A stretch of DNA of 64,000 nt from Apostichopus japonicus (GCF_037975245.1 NC_092578.1:1807001-1871000); one strand, 5' to 3'; positions 1 to 28,624 are shown, numbered from the stretch's first letter. The notes: generated from the sequence alone by a model not told the origin. Numbers and translations are program-made.

Positions 1-20
1 GTCTGTCTGTCTGTCTGTCT
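1..20. repeat. GTCT tetranucleotide microsatellite
   Basis: The window opens inside a (GTCT) simple repeat of five units, followed by pyrimidine-rich DNA. Its left end lies outside the window. Confidence 0.9.
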
Positions 21-3000
21 TTCTTCCCGACTGTAAACTAACTCGGAAAGAGCAAGTCTCTTTTTCCTTTCTTTTCTTCAAATCAAATTGTTATGAAAAG
101 CCGAAATAAGATTGCATCTTTGGAAAATCAGTAACGAGTACGTGTGCTTTAATAATCAAGTCATGGAACTCCCATTCAGTACTGTATGCTCAGGAATTTT
201 CTAAATCATATATATGCTGTAATATATGTACCCTATAGTATATTATGCAGTGTGGTATCCACAAATGTCCATAACAGTAGTTCTACTGTACAGCTTGTCA
301 TAGGTTACAGTAACAGAATCATTCACTGTACCACCACTACCAGTCTATCATACAATATGTCAATTTTGTTTATTTAAGGTAGTCTGTTCAAAGTTGATTT
401 CTTTTTCTTCTCGATACAACACCTCATTGTCGAGCACAATGTTGAGCTCTAGAATTATACAAAGGGATTCTAGTGTTACAAATAGTATGATTCGGCTATA
501 AGATTTGAGATGGATCAAATGAATCAAATCATATCAAATGAATCCTCTATGTATGTACAGTATAACACAGCTCAAGATTTCAAAATGGGCTACTGTATGA
601 TCATGGCTTGTGTTGTACAGTACAATTAGATCAAAAAAAAAGTATGTTTACAAAATGAAAATTAGAAATGACTCCCTATAAAGCTTTATACCATCAATCT
701 CCCCCACCACATACTATCCCTTTCTTCTCCCCTCCCCCCCCCCAAAAAAAAATATGGGAAAATGTGTACGGTATGTACAGTAGTAATTGGTTCAAGCAAA
801 CTAGAACTTATCACCATGCTGGTCTCTCCACAGATGAGCATGTTTTATTGTAAATTAAACCCAAACGTGTAAAATAAATTAAATAATATCAGCAAGTACA
901 GTACTGTACTTCAGCAAGCTAAGTTAAAGCTAAACATTCTACTATATAGATTCATTGTAATATACAGGAAGGAAGCAAGACTTCCTTACATTGATGAGCT
1001 AGGCATATCAGCCTACACTTCCCTAGTCTAGCCTTCTTAACCAGTAACTAAAGAAAACTACAAACTTGGTCATAATTTGCTTAAAAATGCTATAAATTGC
1101 ACTGTAAAATGTCTACCAACTAAGCTGCTTTCCTTCCCACGTAATAAAATTCTATCAAGCTAAAAAAATTTAATTGATGTTAGTAGATAGTTAGTCTGAT
1201 ATATCTTGCAATTTGCCAAAGTCTATACCTTTTCTTCTATGCACAGGGTTATTGGGTATGTATACAATATTTCACCAATTCTTTTCATATTGCACCTTAA
1301 TGGACATTTGTGTAAAAGATTTGTGGAATCATGTTAATATCAGCAGTGTTAAATTGTCGTTGTTTTGTATTGTTCTGGTCTGTTTACATCATGGGTTGTC
1401 CATTTTTGCAACAGACATCGATATATTTTTGGTTTTCAATCTCAAAACTTGCAATGTGACGGTTTTGGTCCAGTGAGATGACCCAACATAAGATGAACGT
1501 AACGTTGTAGTTCACTGATCAGATTTTTACTCTGTTCTGGAGCTGCCACGGAGCTGTCACACTATTTCATAGCCAAATATATATACAAAGGAGAGGAACA
1601 AAATCATTTAAGGAAGTCATTCAGGTTGGACCAATAAACTGGTACAGAAAATATAGCAACAGTAACTTAAAGGCATTGCCTACAGTACTATAGCGGTATC
1701 TGTTGTTACAAGGTTGTATTATACTGTACTGTATGTCTAATCCAGTGTATATTAACCTTTTCCACTACTTTTAATCCTTAGTAATTATAAACAAACTTTT
1801 CCACCCCCCCCCCCTTTGCCAGTTGTGGATTATTGCTTTGTGCATTAAAGTATGGTTCAAACCTATGGGTTTGTACCACTTAGAGTCCTGCCTCGCACCC
1901 CTGGTCCTGTCTCTCTCCCCTCCTCCCCCTGATTAGGAATCACACATTTAGGACTTTTAAATGCTGTGTGTTGCTAATCTATGTTGAAGAATCTACTTGA
2001 ATTTTAACTGAAGGCTTTTGTCTTTCCACCACAGTACCAACATGGGATGGTAATGTATATTTCAAAAAGTCTTTAGTGTAAATGTTGCATAGTGCAATAC
2101 TCTATTATTCTTACTAACACAGTCGCATTAACACAAATGGAAACTTTAGACAAGAGGTGCTGTTAAAAAATGTTTGTGGAATGGTGTGTAATTGAGTTGT
2201 TGGAGATTGAATGCCTAATGAGGTCAAAGTTTAGAACAGTCCATTATTTTGAAAGTATTCACAAAATGCAAATTTGCTGCAAAAATGGTGACACATTCTG
2301 ACACTTATATTTCCCGAATTCTTTTGAAAATTCTTTGATCGTAAAAGACACATGAGCATACAGAATTCAGTCCATTAAAAAGGAAGTGATACTTTAAAAT
2401 GATATTAAATGACTGTTGGCTTCGATAAAATACATGCAAAGTATGCAGTTAATACTACAGGTCCATAATTTAGACAAAATGTCAATGCACACAAAAACTA
2501 AATTTTAATAAGCTTTTGATGCTTGGATGTACAATACCTTATATTAATACAGTACTTACAGTAGTAATATAATTCTAATTGTAGAATTGTAGTAGCAGTA
2601 GTGGTAGTGCTTGATAAATGCATGCTTCATTAACTATTGAGTTCCCCACGCATGTGTAGAACCTACAAAATATACTGTAGTAGAAAATGCTGGTCTTTGC
2701 TTGCTGGTACTTTCAAATTTGCATATACGTAGAATCATCTTTGAATTTAGTGCACAGACAGCTTAAACTTAACACATGTTGGCTTCGTTGTTTCAATTTC
2801 CAAACCTCGATCCAGGCTATATAGTACACTACTTGCAAGCTTTGATATCAAACCTGAGGTACAATACTGTATACTAGGTACAGTAGTTGTGCTCTACCTC
2901 TTTCCAAGTTGAATCTGGCCAGCTTCAGTCAAAGGTGTTGACCTTATGTCAAATGAGATATCAATATCTTCTTTAAAAAATGTTTTTTTACACCTTTGGT

Positions 3001-4130
3001 ATCTTTATTGGTAACTTTCTTCTGTCAATTGGAATATATTTGGATACAAAGTCAAAAACGTTTTACAAGTAATGATAAGTACATACATATCTAGATGTTA
3101 GCTGTGTCCTGTTCAAGCTTTGTTTAATCCCTGCTTTGTTTCAATCCTTGCTTTGTTTTAATCCCTGCTTGCAATCACAAACCTCAAGATTTGCTACATC
3201 TGTGTAGCACGTACAGTATACAATGTTTACAGGATTAATCACTGTTGGATAGGATACTTCTGTGTACATACTGCTGATAGCAAGCAACAGTATTGAAGCT
3301 GCTGTTAATATGAATTACTGGATTCAGTGGATTGTTTATACTTTCGGACACATTACATGATTACCTGGCCATCATGTACACTCTACTACTGTATGTGGCA
3401 CTAATATAGCAATACATGTATAACAGTATATATTTGAAAGCTGCTACATGTAGGTTATCAACAATGGATTTTTACATTATGAGACATTATCTTTGTCATA
3501 ATAAACATGTTACCGGTGTGGCACACATTGTTATAACATTATACCTGTTTGGAAGTTAGCCTGCCAAAGTGGCATTTAGTCTCTGCATGGTAGGCTGTCA
3601 TTGTGTCATGCACTGTATATACATGCTATACAGGAACGCAGTCTTACCGTTTGTTTAATCATCCTCATGTGTCGGTGTTTATATACAAATTCGTTCATCA
3701 AATCGCTGCTTCCCATGCAATGCTTGTGGCATATAATCGTGTTACTTTGTTTCAATAAATCATATTTGGTTTCATTGGCCAGCAGTTTTATGAATTATTA
3801 ATCAATTTGTAATTGAAGGTTTATAACCACAGTCTTTACATAAGAAACTTAACATTTTAAAGTAAATTATACTTGTACAATGCATACTGCACATATGTAC
3901 ACAATTAAAAAATATATTAATTTAAGTACAGTTCATAACTGTCACTGCAACTACTAACTTCTGTAGTAATATTAACGTTGGTTCTCTGCGCTCCACTAAT
4001 ATAAAATTCTTTCAATGTGCAACTGTGTGCATACCATGGTATTTACAATACTTTGTATAAATATGCACCATTTGCTGTTTGCTTTTCTATATTCTTGTTG
4101 TTGCTCTATTTGTATCCTTATTCTTTGTTT
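21..4130. other. Non-coding AT-rich DNA upstream of the NRAMP gene
   Basis: I recognise no exon here. Frames are short and carry no family signature. The DNA is AT-rich and dense in short TACAGTA/TACTGTA words. It may contain the unidentified first exon and promoter of the NRAMP gene, whose earliest supported exon starts near 5199, but I could not identify either. Confidence 0.5.
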
Positions 4131-4134
4131 GTGT

Positions 4135-4535
4135 CTGGAAGTACAGTAAAGTACCTACAGTATATTATATACAGCTATGGGGATATCAATATTCATATTC
4201 ATGTATCAATATTCATGTCTGGAAGTACAGTACAGTACATTATGTATATGGGGATATCAATATTAATGTTCATGTATCAATATTCATGTCTGGAAGTACA
4301 GTACAGTACAGTACCTACAGTATATTATATACAGCTATGGGGATATCAATATTCATATTCATGTATCAATATTCATGTCTGGAAGTACAGTACAGTACAT
4401 TATGTATATGGGGATATCAATATTAATGTTCATGTATCAATATTCATGTCTGGAAGTACAGTACAGTACCTACAGTACATTATATACAGCTATGGGGATA
4501 TCAATATTCTTAGTTTCTGTCTGAAAGTACAGTAC
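4135..4535. repeat. Tandem repeat of about 160 bp, roughly 2.4 copies
   Basis: The block 'tatattatatacagctatgg' recurs at 4161 and 4321, and a variant follows near 4475. Each unit itself contains two related halves ending in GTCTGGAAGTACAGTACAG. The 189- and 115-codon frames crossing it are products of the repeat and not genes. Confidence 0.85.
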
Positions 4536-4543
4536 AGTATACA

Positions 4544-4702
4544 CATAATGAATGGTTATGATTGCAATAGTGCAAATATTTCATGAGTTGAAAGATGGAA
4601 TGTTCCATTCAACAAGGCGCAGCCGAGTTGAATGGAACAAATTACATCTTTCAACGAATGAAATATTTGCACTATTGCAGGAATGGAAACCATTCATTAT
4701 TT
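4544..4702. mobile_element. Foldback (long inverted repeat) element
   Basis: Two arms of roughly 60-70 bp read as reverse complements around a short centre near 4613-4626. The left arm contains AATAGTGCAAATATTTCAT and GTTCCATTCAAC; the right arm contains GTTGAATGGAAC and ATGAAATATTTGCACTATT. Outer AATGAATGGTT and AACCATTCATT also pair. This is the form of a non-autonomous foldback or MITE element. Its superfamily is not assignable by eye. Confidence 0.75.
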
Positions 4703-4708
4703 GTTTTA

Positions 4709-4930
4709 TACAACACCTTCAAATTTGGATATAATTGGATGTAAAATGCACTCATGCAACAGATTGTTTTGTACAGACAGGTTTCTCTGCTCTCTTACCG
4801 TTGAAAAAAGTGCTACCAAAAAAGTATAACGCATGGTTCTATCATCATAGCGTGCAATAGAGCGGATTTTGCATTCAATCGACGAGCAATTGACCAATCA
4901 AATGGCCGGAATATAATTAGGTGTTGTATA
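4709..4930. mobile_element. Short inverted-terminal-repeat element (MITE-like)
   Basis: ATACAACACCT near 4709 and AGGTGTTGTAT near 4919 form inverted ends around about 220 bp of non-coding DNA. It directly follows the foldback element, so the two could be parts of one larger element. Confidence 0.45.
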
Positions 4931-5198
4931 ATACATTATGTATAGCTATGGGGATTCTTGGCCATACCTTTGGGCAATTAATAGCAAGAAGCATTCAAAA
5001 TACTTTAATGTGACATTTAGGTTCCAGGGATGGTCAGGAAAGAACTTGGGATTATGGGAGATGACTTCTGCTACAAAGGGGGCACAGGAGGGGGGGGGGC
5101 AGGTGGGTGGGTGGGTCAGGGTTAGATCACTGACTAAAACATGCCCAGTATTATGACATCTTTGTTTCAACTTGGTATCTAGCATCTTTGGTTGACAG

Positions 5199-20211
<15,013 letters not shown>

Positions 20212-20944
20212 ACGAGATAAAAAAATGATAGGTGATCATGAAACTTATTTAATGAACCCTTAAAACTAACAAATATGTTCTCGTAGAGGGTGGGTAATCG
20301 TAGGATTTGAGGAGAAAGGTGAGTTGAGGTGAGGGGATGAGAGGGTTGGGGAAAATCTTGATTTGCCTCTGTAGGTTGTTAGCTGGTTGTCCATCAGACA
20401 AACGTAGACATTCCTCGTAAAGATCTTGCGGACATCAAAGCTAGTTGTACCATGAGAATAAGATTTATATACATGTAGGTGAAAGGTTAACCGAGTGCTT
20501 TGACTAACTAAACCAGGTGTTCCCCAGAGAGACCTTAAAGATGACCAGTTTCTTTGTCAGACAAGATGCTGAATTGTCTGACATTGATTGTTAGACATCG
20601 ATCCTCTGTGAGGAGAAAGTGGTTTTAAAGTTCAGGGTGAAAGAGGAAAGAGGGGTGGAGGAGAGAGATTAAAGAGAGGTGCATTAAGAAGTGAGGTTTG
20701 AGTGCTCTACTTCTGCATGCATGACATTTGCATAATGCATGGTTCACACTAACTTTCATGGTTGGCACAACACAGGCGTCATGCTTCCACAAGACCTTTG
20801 ACCTTTACCCTTGATAGTGCCCTTATGAGATGTGATTAAATGACCAGTTATTTTTGACATGTTTATGCATTCATGCTGTTTTGTGATTACAAGATGGTAC
20901 CATTGCTGTGTACTGTATGTGTTCACAAAATGCTCCTCATGTAT

Positions 20945-21660
20945 TAGATGCTGCCATTCATACTGAAACATTCTCATTTGTGTGAAAGAATGTTATCTTG
21001 ATAAGATGTGACATCTTGATGTGACATCTTGATAAGATGTGACATTCCTACCCTGCAACTGTCATTCATATGTATAAGTCACTTGTGAACATTGCCTTCA
21101 TTCTTGCTAATTCTAAATATTTATAACCCTGAGATACTGATTATTAGATGCTGCCATTCATACTGAAACATTCTCATATTTGTAAGAGAATGTTATCGTA
21201 TTAGATATGACAATCCTACCCTGCAACTGTCATTACATGTATTACTTGTGAACATTGCCTTCATACTTGCTAATTCTAAATATTCATAACCCTGAGATAC
21301 TGATTATTAGATGCTGCCATTCATACTGAAACATTCTCACTTATGCAAATAATTTATCTGACAGGCTGTGATATTCCTCCTCAATAACTTGCCTTTAATG
21401 TATATAGTTCACTTGGGAAGACATGTGTCCTACTCACCAACTTATATTATTTAAGAATTTATCTGACAGGCTGTGATATTCCTCCTCAATAACTTGCCTT
21501 TAATGTATATAGTTCACTTGGGAAGACATCTGTCCTACTCACCAACTTATGCAATTTTAGAATTTATCTGACAGGCTGTTATATTCCTCCTCAATAACTC
21601 ACAATTAATGTCTATAGTTCACTTGGAACGACATCTGTCCTACTCACCAACTGATAACAA
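20945..21660. repeat. Two adjoining tandem arrays (about 170-200 bp and 107 bp units)
   Basis: ATGCTGCCATTCATACTGAA occurs near 20948, 21149 and 21311. A second array, TTATCTGACAGGCTGTGATA with CCTCCTCAATAACTTGCC, occurs near 21352, 21459 and 21565. Both follow the first NRAMP stop codon. Confidence 0.85.
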
Positions 21661-22059
21661 TACTAATAACCAGAGATACAGAGTGAGACATATTAAGATA
21701 TGTGCGACTTATCAGGGTTTCATAAAAATGACACAAGTTTGAGCTAAAGCTTTTAAGTCTGAGATCCAAGTGAATTTGAGATACAAACCAAGCAGAATAA
21801 ATACCGTCTAAATCATGACAAATAGTTAACGTCGTCGTGTTTACTGTTTACAATGACGCAATCACCAAACAGTACAAAATTGTTGGGAATGAATCGAGAA
21901 CAAAAGTATGAAAAATCAACAGACAAGGGAGTACTGTATTTCAGAAGAGTTATCTATTTACTTTCATCCTTCCAAGTAATTTCCACCTAACTATTTATTC
22001 TGCCAATCACGGTTGAGTATCTAATCATGACAATTCTATTTCATGTAACTACTGTCACC

Positions 22060-22585
22060 GTAAGATAGGACTTTGAAATGAATTGTGTATAAAAAAGTAT
22101 TAGTGTACATATCACTGAGTTTATTGAAATGTTATCTATACTCTTTCATACACGCAATGCATTCCTACCTGTCTGTGTTAGTAGACTTGGAAATGAATTG
22201 TGTATAAAAAGTATTAGTGAACATATCACTGTGAGTTAATTGAAATATTATCTATACTTTTTCACACATGCAATGCATTCCTACCTTGGAAATGAATTGT
22301 GTATGAAAAGTATTAGTGAACATATCACTGTGAGTTAATTGAAATGTTATCAATACTCTTTCACACATGCAATGCATTCCTACCTTGGAAATGAATTGTG
22401 TATGAAAAGTATTAGTGAACATATCACTGTGAGTTAATTGAAATGTTATCTATACTCTTTCATACATGCAATACATTCCTACCTTGGAAATGAATAGTGT
22501 ATAAAAAGTATCAGTGAACATATCACTGTGAGTTAATTGAAATGTTATCTATACTCTTTCATACACGCAATGCATTCCTACCTTG
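22060..22585. repeat. Tandem repeat of about 105-115 bp, five copies
   Basis: GGAAATGAATTGTGTATAAA followed by AGTATTAGTGAACATATCAC and GCAATGCATTCCTACC recurs five times with few changes. Confidence 0.88.
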
Positions 22586-22734
22586 CTGCACTTAACCTAA
22601 GCAGCTACTGTACTAGCAATTAAATGATTTAACAAAAGTCATAAAAAATATAAAAAAAAAAAAAATATATAAAAAAACTGATAGCAAACTGCTTATCCAC
22701 TAAAGAGCCTGTGTAAGAGAATGTGTAATAGTAT

Positions 22735-22845
22735 AAGAGGGGCCTGATGTTTTGATCCTAGCAGGATCTTCTTCACTTTTCATTCAGCCTCTGAAGATGA
22801 TCCTGCTAGGATCTTAACGTCAGGCCCTCTTACTTTTACACAAAA
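22735..22845. repeat. Inverted repeat with GATCCTAGCAGGATC core
   Basis: Left arm AGGGGCCTGATGTTTTGATC plus CTAGCAGGATCTTCTTCA pairs with the right arm, whose complement reads AGGGCCTGACGTTAAGATCC plus TAGCAGGATCATCTTCA. The same repeat family occurs at 35204-35285. Confidence 0.75.
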
Positions 22846-24417
22846 GTCATAACTTATTCACACAAATTAAACACAGGTGTTTTTTTTTCAAAGATTGATT
22901 TACTTTTTCACCCTTTTTTTTTTCTTGACATTTTGGTTTAATTGTTCCGTTATTCTCGTTATTTAATATCAGAGCAATTCACATCAATCCTGCTTCAAAG
23001 AACGCTCTCAACAAAGCAAAACAAAATAGAGATGTGAAGAGAAAATAAAAAATATCCTTTTGCTTTCCTTCTTTAGAACTTTGAACAACATTTCATGCAC
23101 CTAGTTTAATGTTCCATGTTTGGCTTTTTGCTCTAAAAAGAAAAAAAAATCTTGTAGGATAAACTTGGTTTTTCCCCTGTTTTTTTTATATTGTTTATAT
23201 TAGTTTTGAGTGTGACTCGTCTGTGTTTGTACATCACATCTGCTATCCTTTGTTATTAGTCCCTGTTTATTTGTTTTCCTCTTGTTTTCCAAGTTGAATG
23301 TGAATGGCCAAAATATATTTTGTTTTTAATTCATATTTTCTTCACTCCATGGAGTGTTGTCTTGACAAAACAAATGTTAATTTGTGATTAGCTCATTATT
23401 ACAACATTATTACATCATCATTTCATAGCAGAGGGCAAAGTTTCAGAGTCTCGTTCGCATGTAGGAATTTGGTTAAACCGTTCGTGATCGTAAAATTATC
23501 GAAGGCTAAATTCTGCCATTTTGAGCAGACAGGAGACAATTGATAAATCCTGTAGAGAATATTACTCGGCTAGATTGTTTAAATATGTCGAGAAATAAAA
23601 TATTACAGTCAAATTGAATGCTTTTTGTGCCATTAATAATTATTAAAATAGTAGTTGAAGGATGACCTTAGGCACGAAATTCATATCGAATAATTTTCAT
23701 CCTGTTAAAGTTTTTGGGAAATAACCGTTTGTGTGTGTCTGGGGTTCATTAAGTTAAAGATGCTTGACTACCGTTAGGTGAGCTCATCAGATGCGATGCT
23801 ACAAAAGTGAATAGGGAATGATATGACCTTGTATGACCTCAGGTAACATGTCGCCATTGCTTCACAAATTTGTCAAGAAAAATATGGTCGTGAATGTCAT
23901 CCACCCGGGAGCGATGTTATTTCATATTAAGTTAAAAAGGACATATTTTGTTAGAATTATTAGAATTAAAAAAAAAAAAATGGGATTTGGACAGTAAAAC
24001 ATTTCGGCCATCTCTGATGTTTTAAGGCTGGATATCATAAAAACCAGAATAACTATAGAATCATATTCTTTTTTCTTTAACTTTTTACATATCAAGACTG
24101 GCCCTTTAATGGCAAGGTTGTCTCCATTGTTAAGGTAGCTGATAATCATCTGTACCTCTGAAATGAAGTGAATAGTGAACCTATTTTCAGGGTCATTTTG
24201 AAATGAATACATACTCCCAAATCTAAAAATACTTTTTCTTCCACCACAAATATTTTGAATTTTGACCATGCATGGTTGGTTTTGAAATACAGGCATCAAA
24301 TCACTGCTGATCAGACAATAACTATCCCTCATAAACAATAAGTATTCCTCTTTTGATGAACACAAAGAGAGCATTTGCTATTGACTTCCCTAGACTTCTA
24401 TACTTTGACTTGTTATT

Positions 24418-24535
24418 AATTCAGCTTGCGGCTTCGATAAGCCAATGAGGCTTCTTTGCGAGTTCCTGCTTGCAGTAGGATCTAAAATACATACATACAG
24501 TACATACATACATATATACATACTGTTATGAAGGT
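24418..24535 (+). mobile_element. SINE 3' fragment (same family as the one at 40512)
   Basis: CAGCTTGCGGCTTCGATAAG, GCCAATGAGGCTTCTTTGCG and GAGTTCCTGCTTGCAG match the SINE body found at 40676-40722 and 42066-42110. It ends in an ACATACATAC tail. Confidence 0.65.
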
Positions 24536-24889
24536 TGCATTTATGATTAAAACAATTTATGGCATGGCTTTTTTTGGTAATATTTGTTTACAGTTATTAT
24601 TTAATAAAAGTCTCCTTAAACAGAGTCGTTTGTTAACTAGGCCGGTCACAGTTGTATTTCTGAAAAATGTGAGGAATAAGCTGTAAATTTTACAAAATGT
24701 TATGCTGATGATTACATAGTAGTTTAGCAGTACAGGGATTGATGTATGTTTATGAATGTAACAAAATTACTAATTAATCAATGATTTAATATCTGTCAGA
24801 TTGGGCTTTCCAGCATTCAAGCTGAGGGGGCTGTCATGTCGTTCCTACTGTTGATGTACCTCTGCATCCAGGAAACATGACACAGTGGC

Positions 24890-24941
24890 AGAGCGTCCAT
24901 ACAGTCAGGGGGGGGCGGACGCCCCCCCGATGGACTCAAAT
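24890..24941. mobile_element. Terminal fragment of a hAT-like element
   Basis: CAGTGGCAGAGCGTCCATAC followed by a G/C hairpin-prone run has the form of a hAT-like end. Its continuation after 25337 is interrupted by the MITE at 24942 and I see no matching far end. Confidence 0.35.
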
Positions 24942-25328
24942 CAGGGTTGTCCAACCTACGGCCCGCGGGCCACAGTCCGACCCGCTGCAGGGTTGCGTCA
25001 GGCCCGCCAGAGATGCTCTACGGTGCGAGCAGATTTATTGATAACAATTTGAAGCTATATAATCAATCATTTACACCTTCTGGGTCCAAAAAACTGCATA
25101 CAGGTCAGTTTGTGTGACAATCTCTCAGTGGACGGGGGGGGGGGGGCGGCTGAACTTTATTCATTTGTTTCATCAGGAAGGAGAATTATTCAGTGCGCTC
25201 CGCGCGCAGTGCTCACATTGTGTTGCCTTGGGCGTCGGGCAAAAAATCGTGCGTAGGGTTCATGCGGCCCCGTCCTTCATCATGATCATTCCATGTGGCC
25301 CTCCTCTGCAAAAGGTTGGACAACCCTG
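24942..25328. mobile_element. hAT-type MITE, 387 bp, intact ends and target duplication
   Basis: Ends CAGGGTTGTCCAACCT and AGGTTGGACAACCCTG are perfect 16-bp inverted repeats. The flanks carry the 8-bp duplication ACTCAAAT at 24934-24941 and 25329-25336. The internal sequence is non-coding and GC-rich. It lies between the two NRAMP terminal exons. Confidence 0.92.
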
Positions 25329-25491
25329 ACTCAAATGGACTGCTGGTGCCCTTTTCAGCTTTTTACCACTTTTTAATTATTTGCAATTATTAATTTTTTT
25401 TATGCGCTCTCATCTACCTATTGACATTTGTCACATTTTGTTGGCGATGACCCCTATTTATTATTATTCTTTTTTTCTTCTCTCTTTATAG

Positions 25492-25593
25492 ATGGCTTCT
25501 TCTCTTCTTGTTAAGACAAATTATGAACTGAACGGTTCTGAGTTAGATGTCAGTAACTCACAGGAACTTTCTACACCGACGGATCACAACTGA
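25492..25593 (+). CDS. Alternative NRAMP terminal exon B (inferred)
   Basis: A pyrimidine-rich acceptor ending TTTATAG precedes a phase-0 frame of 33 codons, MASSLLVKTNYELNGSELDV onward, ending TGA at 25591. Exon 13 of the transporter (17921-17971) ends in phase 0, so it can join here directly, skipping exon A, to give a hydrophilic cytosolic tail. The ATG may be coincidental. Vertebrate SLC11A2 also makes alternative C-terminal exons. No other gene explains this exon, but its link to NRAMP is inference. Confidence 0.5.
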   Translation: MASSLLVKTNYELNGSELDVSNSQELSTPTDHN

Positions 25594-26086
25594 AGACACC
25601 TTAATAACCATGGCAACAGAGATAACCTCATCCCTATGCTATGATAGTTGATTTGGTTCTCTGGCTATTTTGCCATTGATATTTATTTCTCTTTTTGTTA
25701 TTTAAAACCTTGGACAACATTTTCAGACTATGTAGTAATTGGATTGGAACTTTGAGCCATTCAAAAATTGTCATGAATGTTTGTACAATACATGCTGCAC
25801 TGTCAAGTGAAATGAAGTCATTGCGAGTGTGCTTTACCTCACAGGCTTACGGTTGAACACTGTTACTGTACTTTGGACAGCAGCAAGATACCCTAATTGT
25901 TTTTGTTCTCCTTTAAGGTGATCAAGCATCTTCATTGGCATGATGATATCATGCATCCTCTTAATCATTGGTTTGCAATACGTTGAATACATCACAAAAT
26001 CCATAAATTTGCTGTGTCGAAAAAAAGAGAAGCTGTCTCAGGAACAGAATCCCTACATTGAGGCTTATATCAAATATAATATTACA

Positions 26087-26092
26087 AATAAA
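26087..26092 (+). terminator. Candidate polyadenylation signal AATAAA
   Basis: The first AATAAA I see downstream of the alternative NRAMP terminal exon, about 500 bases after its stop. Others follow near 26420. Confidence 0.4.
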
Positions 26093-26817
26093 AACTAAAG
26101 AGATTCATCTCGCCAACCAGCAGTGCATATTGTGTGAGGTGAGGAGTGCAATAGTTTTATGTCATATGCAACCACTCCCCCCACCCCCTCCCCCCACCCC
26201 CTCAGTGTTCTACTGTACTTTTGATACTGTGCCTTACTGAACCAAGGTTTTTGAAGGTACATTTTAGCAAGGAATTTAATGGAATGCAGTTTAGGTAATA
26301 AGTTATTGTCATGAAGAAGAAGTTTTATGCAACTTGTATGCATGCAGTCGTTATATTGCTTAGACTATCAGATTCCATTCAGTATCTAAGTCCCCTTTGA
26401 TCCGTTAAAATGCAACTATAAATAAACAGAGTATTATCTGCACCATGAACACACTGAGATCCGGGCCATTGTCTTCATTCCAGTGAAATATTTCTCACGC
26501 CACTATATATAGTATTTAATATGTCGACCATGAAGCCTTTTTGTGTCATTTGTGATAGAAAATAACTGCTTTTGTAGGCATTAGCCTATTAACATAAGTA
26601 TTACACCAGCCACAGAGTAAAACCAACAGATAGCAGCATTAGCTGTACATATGTACTTAAATATGTAATATACCATATATGCTGTTCATGTACAATAGGT
26701 GTCGTCAAAGGATAGGTGTACTAAATCAAGAAAGTGTTACGTTCTATTTGTATATTAATACTGTATTAAATGCAGTGACCAGTACTTTTGATAATCTGAG
26801 ACAATTGTCTTTGTTAT

Positions 26818-26898
26818 ACAGTGCATGGTAACATAGTATGATAAGTGCATGGTAACATAGTATGATAAGTGCATGGTAACATAGTATGATAAGTGCAC
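26818..26898. repeat. 24-bp tandem repeat, three copies
   Basis: GTGCATGGTAACATAGTATG plus ATAA is repeated exactly three times, with a partial fourth copy. Confidence 0.9.
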
Positions 26899-28624
26899 GG
26901 TGTCTTTGTCTTTTTATGGTTGTCAGTGAAAGACACAGATATCAGAAGTGGACACGTTAGTGAAAAGGAACACAAATCCATCCATCATATACAGCCTAAT
27001 ATGACATAGTTCTTTGTAATAAACAACTCCCCGAAACAGACATTATTTGCTTCGAATGGGAGCGGCCATTTTGTAGAATCTGTGATGTCACAGTGCCTCC
27101 ATCTAGGATCAGGTACCTGTCTAGTTTCTCTCTGTTTTACTTTTCATATTTTCAAAGTAAATTGCTATCAGTGTTGACTTTGAAGCCAATTCCATCATTA
27201 CGGCTGTCATCTAGGTCATGCAAACAGCTTCCATAGTTTAGGTACATACAGCCTTCGCAAAAATCCATCTCAATTACGGAAAAATATAGATATTTGTATA
27301 TAAATAAAGAAAGAAATATTTTGACTTGATCTAGTCCTCAGTGTTGTGCATGAAGAAACTTGGAAGCTGAGATATATCTGATACGGTACAAAACTTTTCC
27401 TTAGCTGTTTGAGGAAGTTGTTCCTAAAAGTCATCTCTATTAAAGAGATTACTAATAAATGGTATAAAGGTTTGTGTCTCCTTCAAGGATGTAGAAATAC
27501 GTGTTACAAGTGAAAGGTGTTTTTTGAAGCCTGTACCAAACTAATCACCAGTCTACAGATGTCATTTGAAGGCTATTGTTAAACTTAACATAAACATATT
27601 AAAATGCACGTTTGTTTAGCATAGCCTTTTTAAAACTTTTTTGAAGAATTCTTTATACTTTTAACTTTGGTGACAGGCGTATTCAAAGGAGAACCGTAAA
27701 ACAGTTCACTTTGATAGATATTTTTCAGAGTCACAAATGTGATAAGTAAGTCAAGATATTGAGTACTTTAAGTGATCCTTTGAGGTATTTTTTTTTACAC
27801 TAGCATTACTACAAACATGTGAGATACTAACAATCCATAAACAGTTTGTTCTTATGGGCTTTCAGTGTATAGTTTTAAGTGGCAAACTTTTTTAACCTTT
27901 CTGTTGTCACATTTCCCCCTCCCCTTGCCCTCACCCCCCACCCCTATTTGTAAAGAAATAAAAGGGGTTAAGTAGAGAAAGTGACAAAAACTTGTTATCA
28001 GTAAATGTCTCAAATTATTCATGACGTTTCAGTGGCAAATCTTTAAGGATTTGTCATGGTAGTCCCTCAGACAACCAGGTCTAATGCTTTGCTTGTCAGC
28101 AGAACAAATTTGGTTTTTCACTAATAAATGTAGCATAATATTATAATGCATGACGAGTATGTACAGGTTGTTGAGGTATGGTGAATAAAACACCAGCTTT
28201 GGGTAATTAAAACTCCACTTTAGAAGCCCCTCCCCCTTCTCCCCCTTCTCCCATGGGCCTACAACTATCTAAATGATGGAGGCTGATACCAATTTTATCA
28301 TTTTACCTTTTTGCAGTATTTAGTTACAGCGTCATCCGACTTGCATTTAAACAACTAGTTTTCTGGCCGACCACCTCTACAGCCGGTTTTGGTCGTTCGA
28401 ATAGAAATTTGGTTTCTCGGACCGCTAAACGGCCGTTAAAATCCCCCCTTTCCCCCCACCATGCATTTGATATAGCAGTCAGGTGGGGATGTAAATCGTA
28501 CAGTTTATAATTAAAATCATTATAAAGTAGTATTTTCAATTTTTATTTTATAACGGAAAGAACAATCTCCAAAATGAACGGGATGATCTTTCAGATCGGG
28601 TCATGAATCCATCGGATATGGGTT

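Noticed and set aside
4017-4586. 189-codon and 115-codon open frames
   Set aside because: They lie wholly on a 160-bp tandem repeat; the protein simply repeats the same block.
5188-5190. Start of NRAMP at TTG 5188
   Set aside because: Not an ATG; acceptor sites at 5182 and 5198 make an internal exon more likely.
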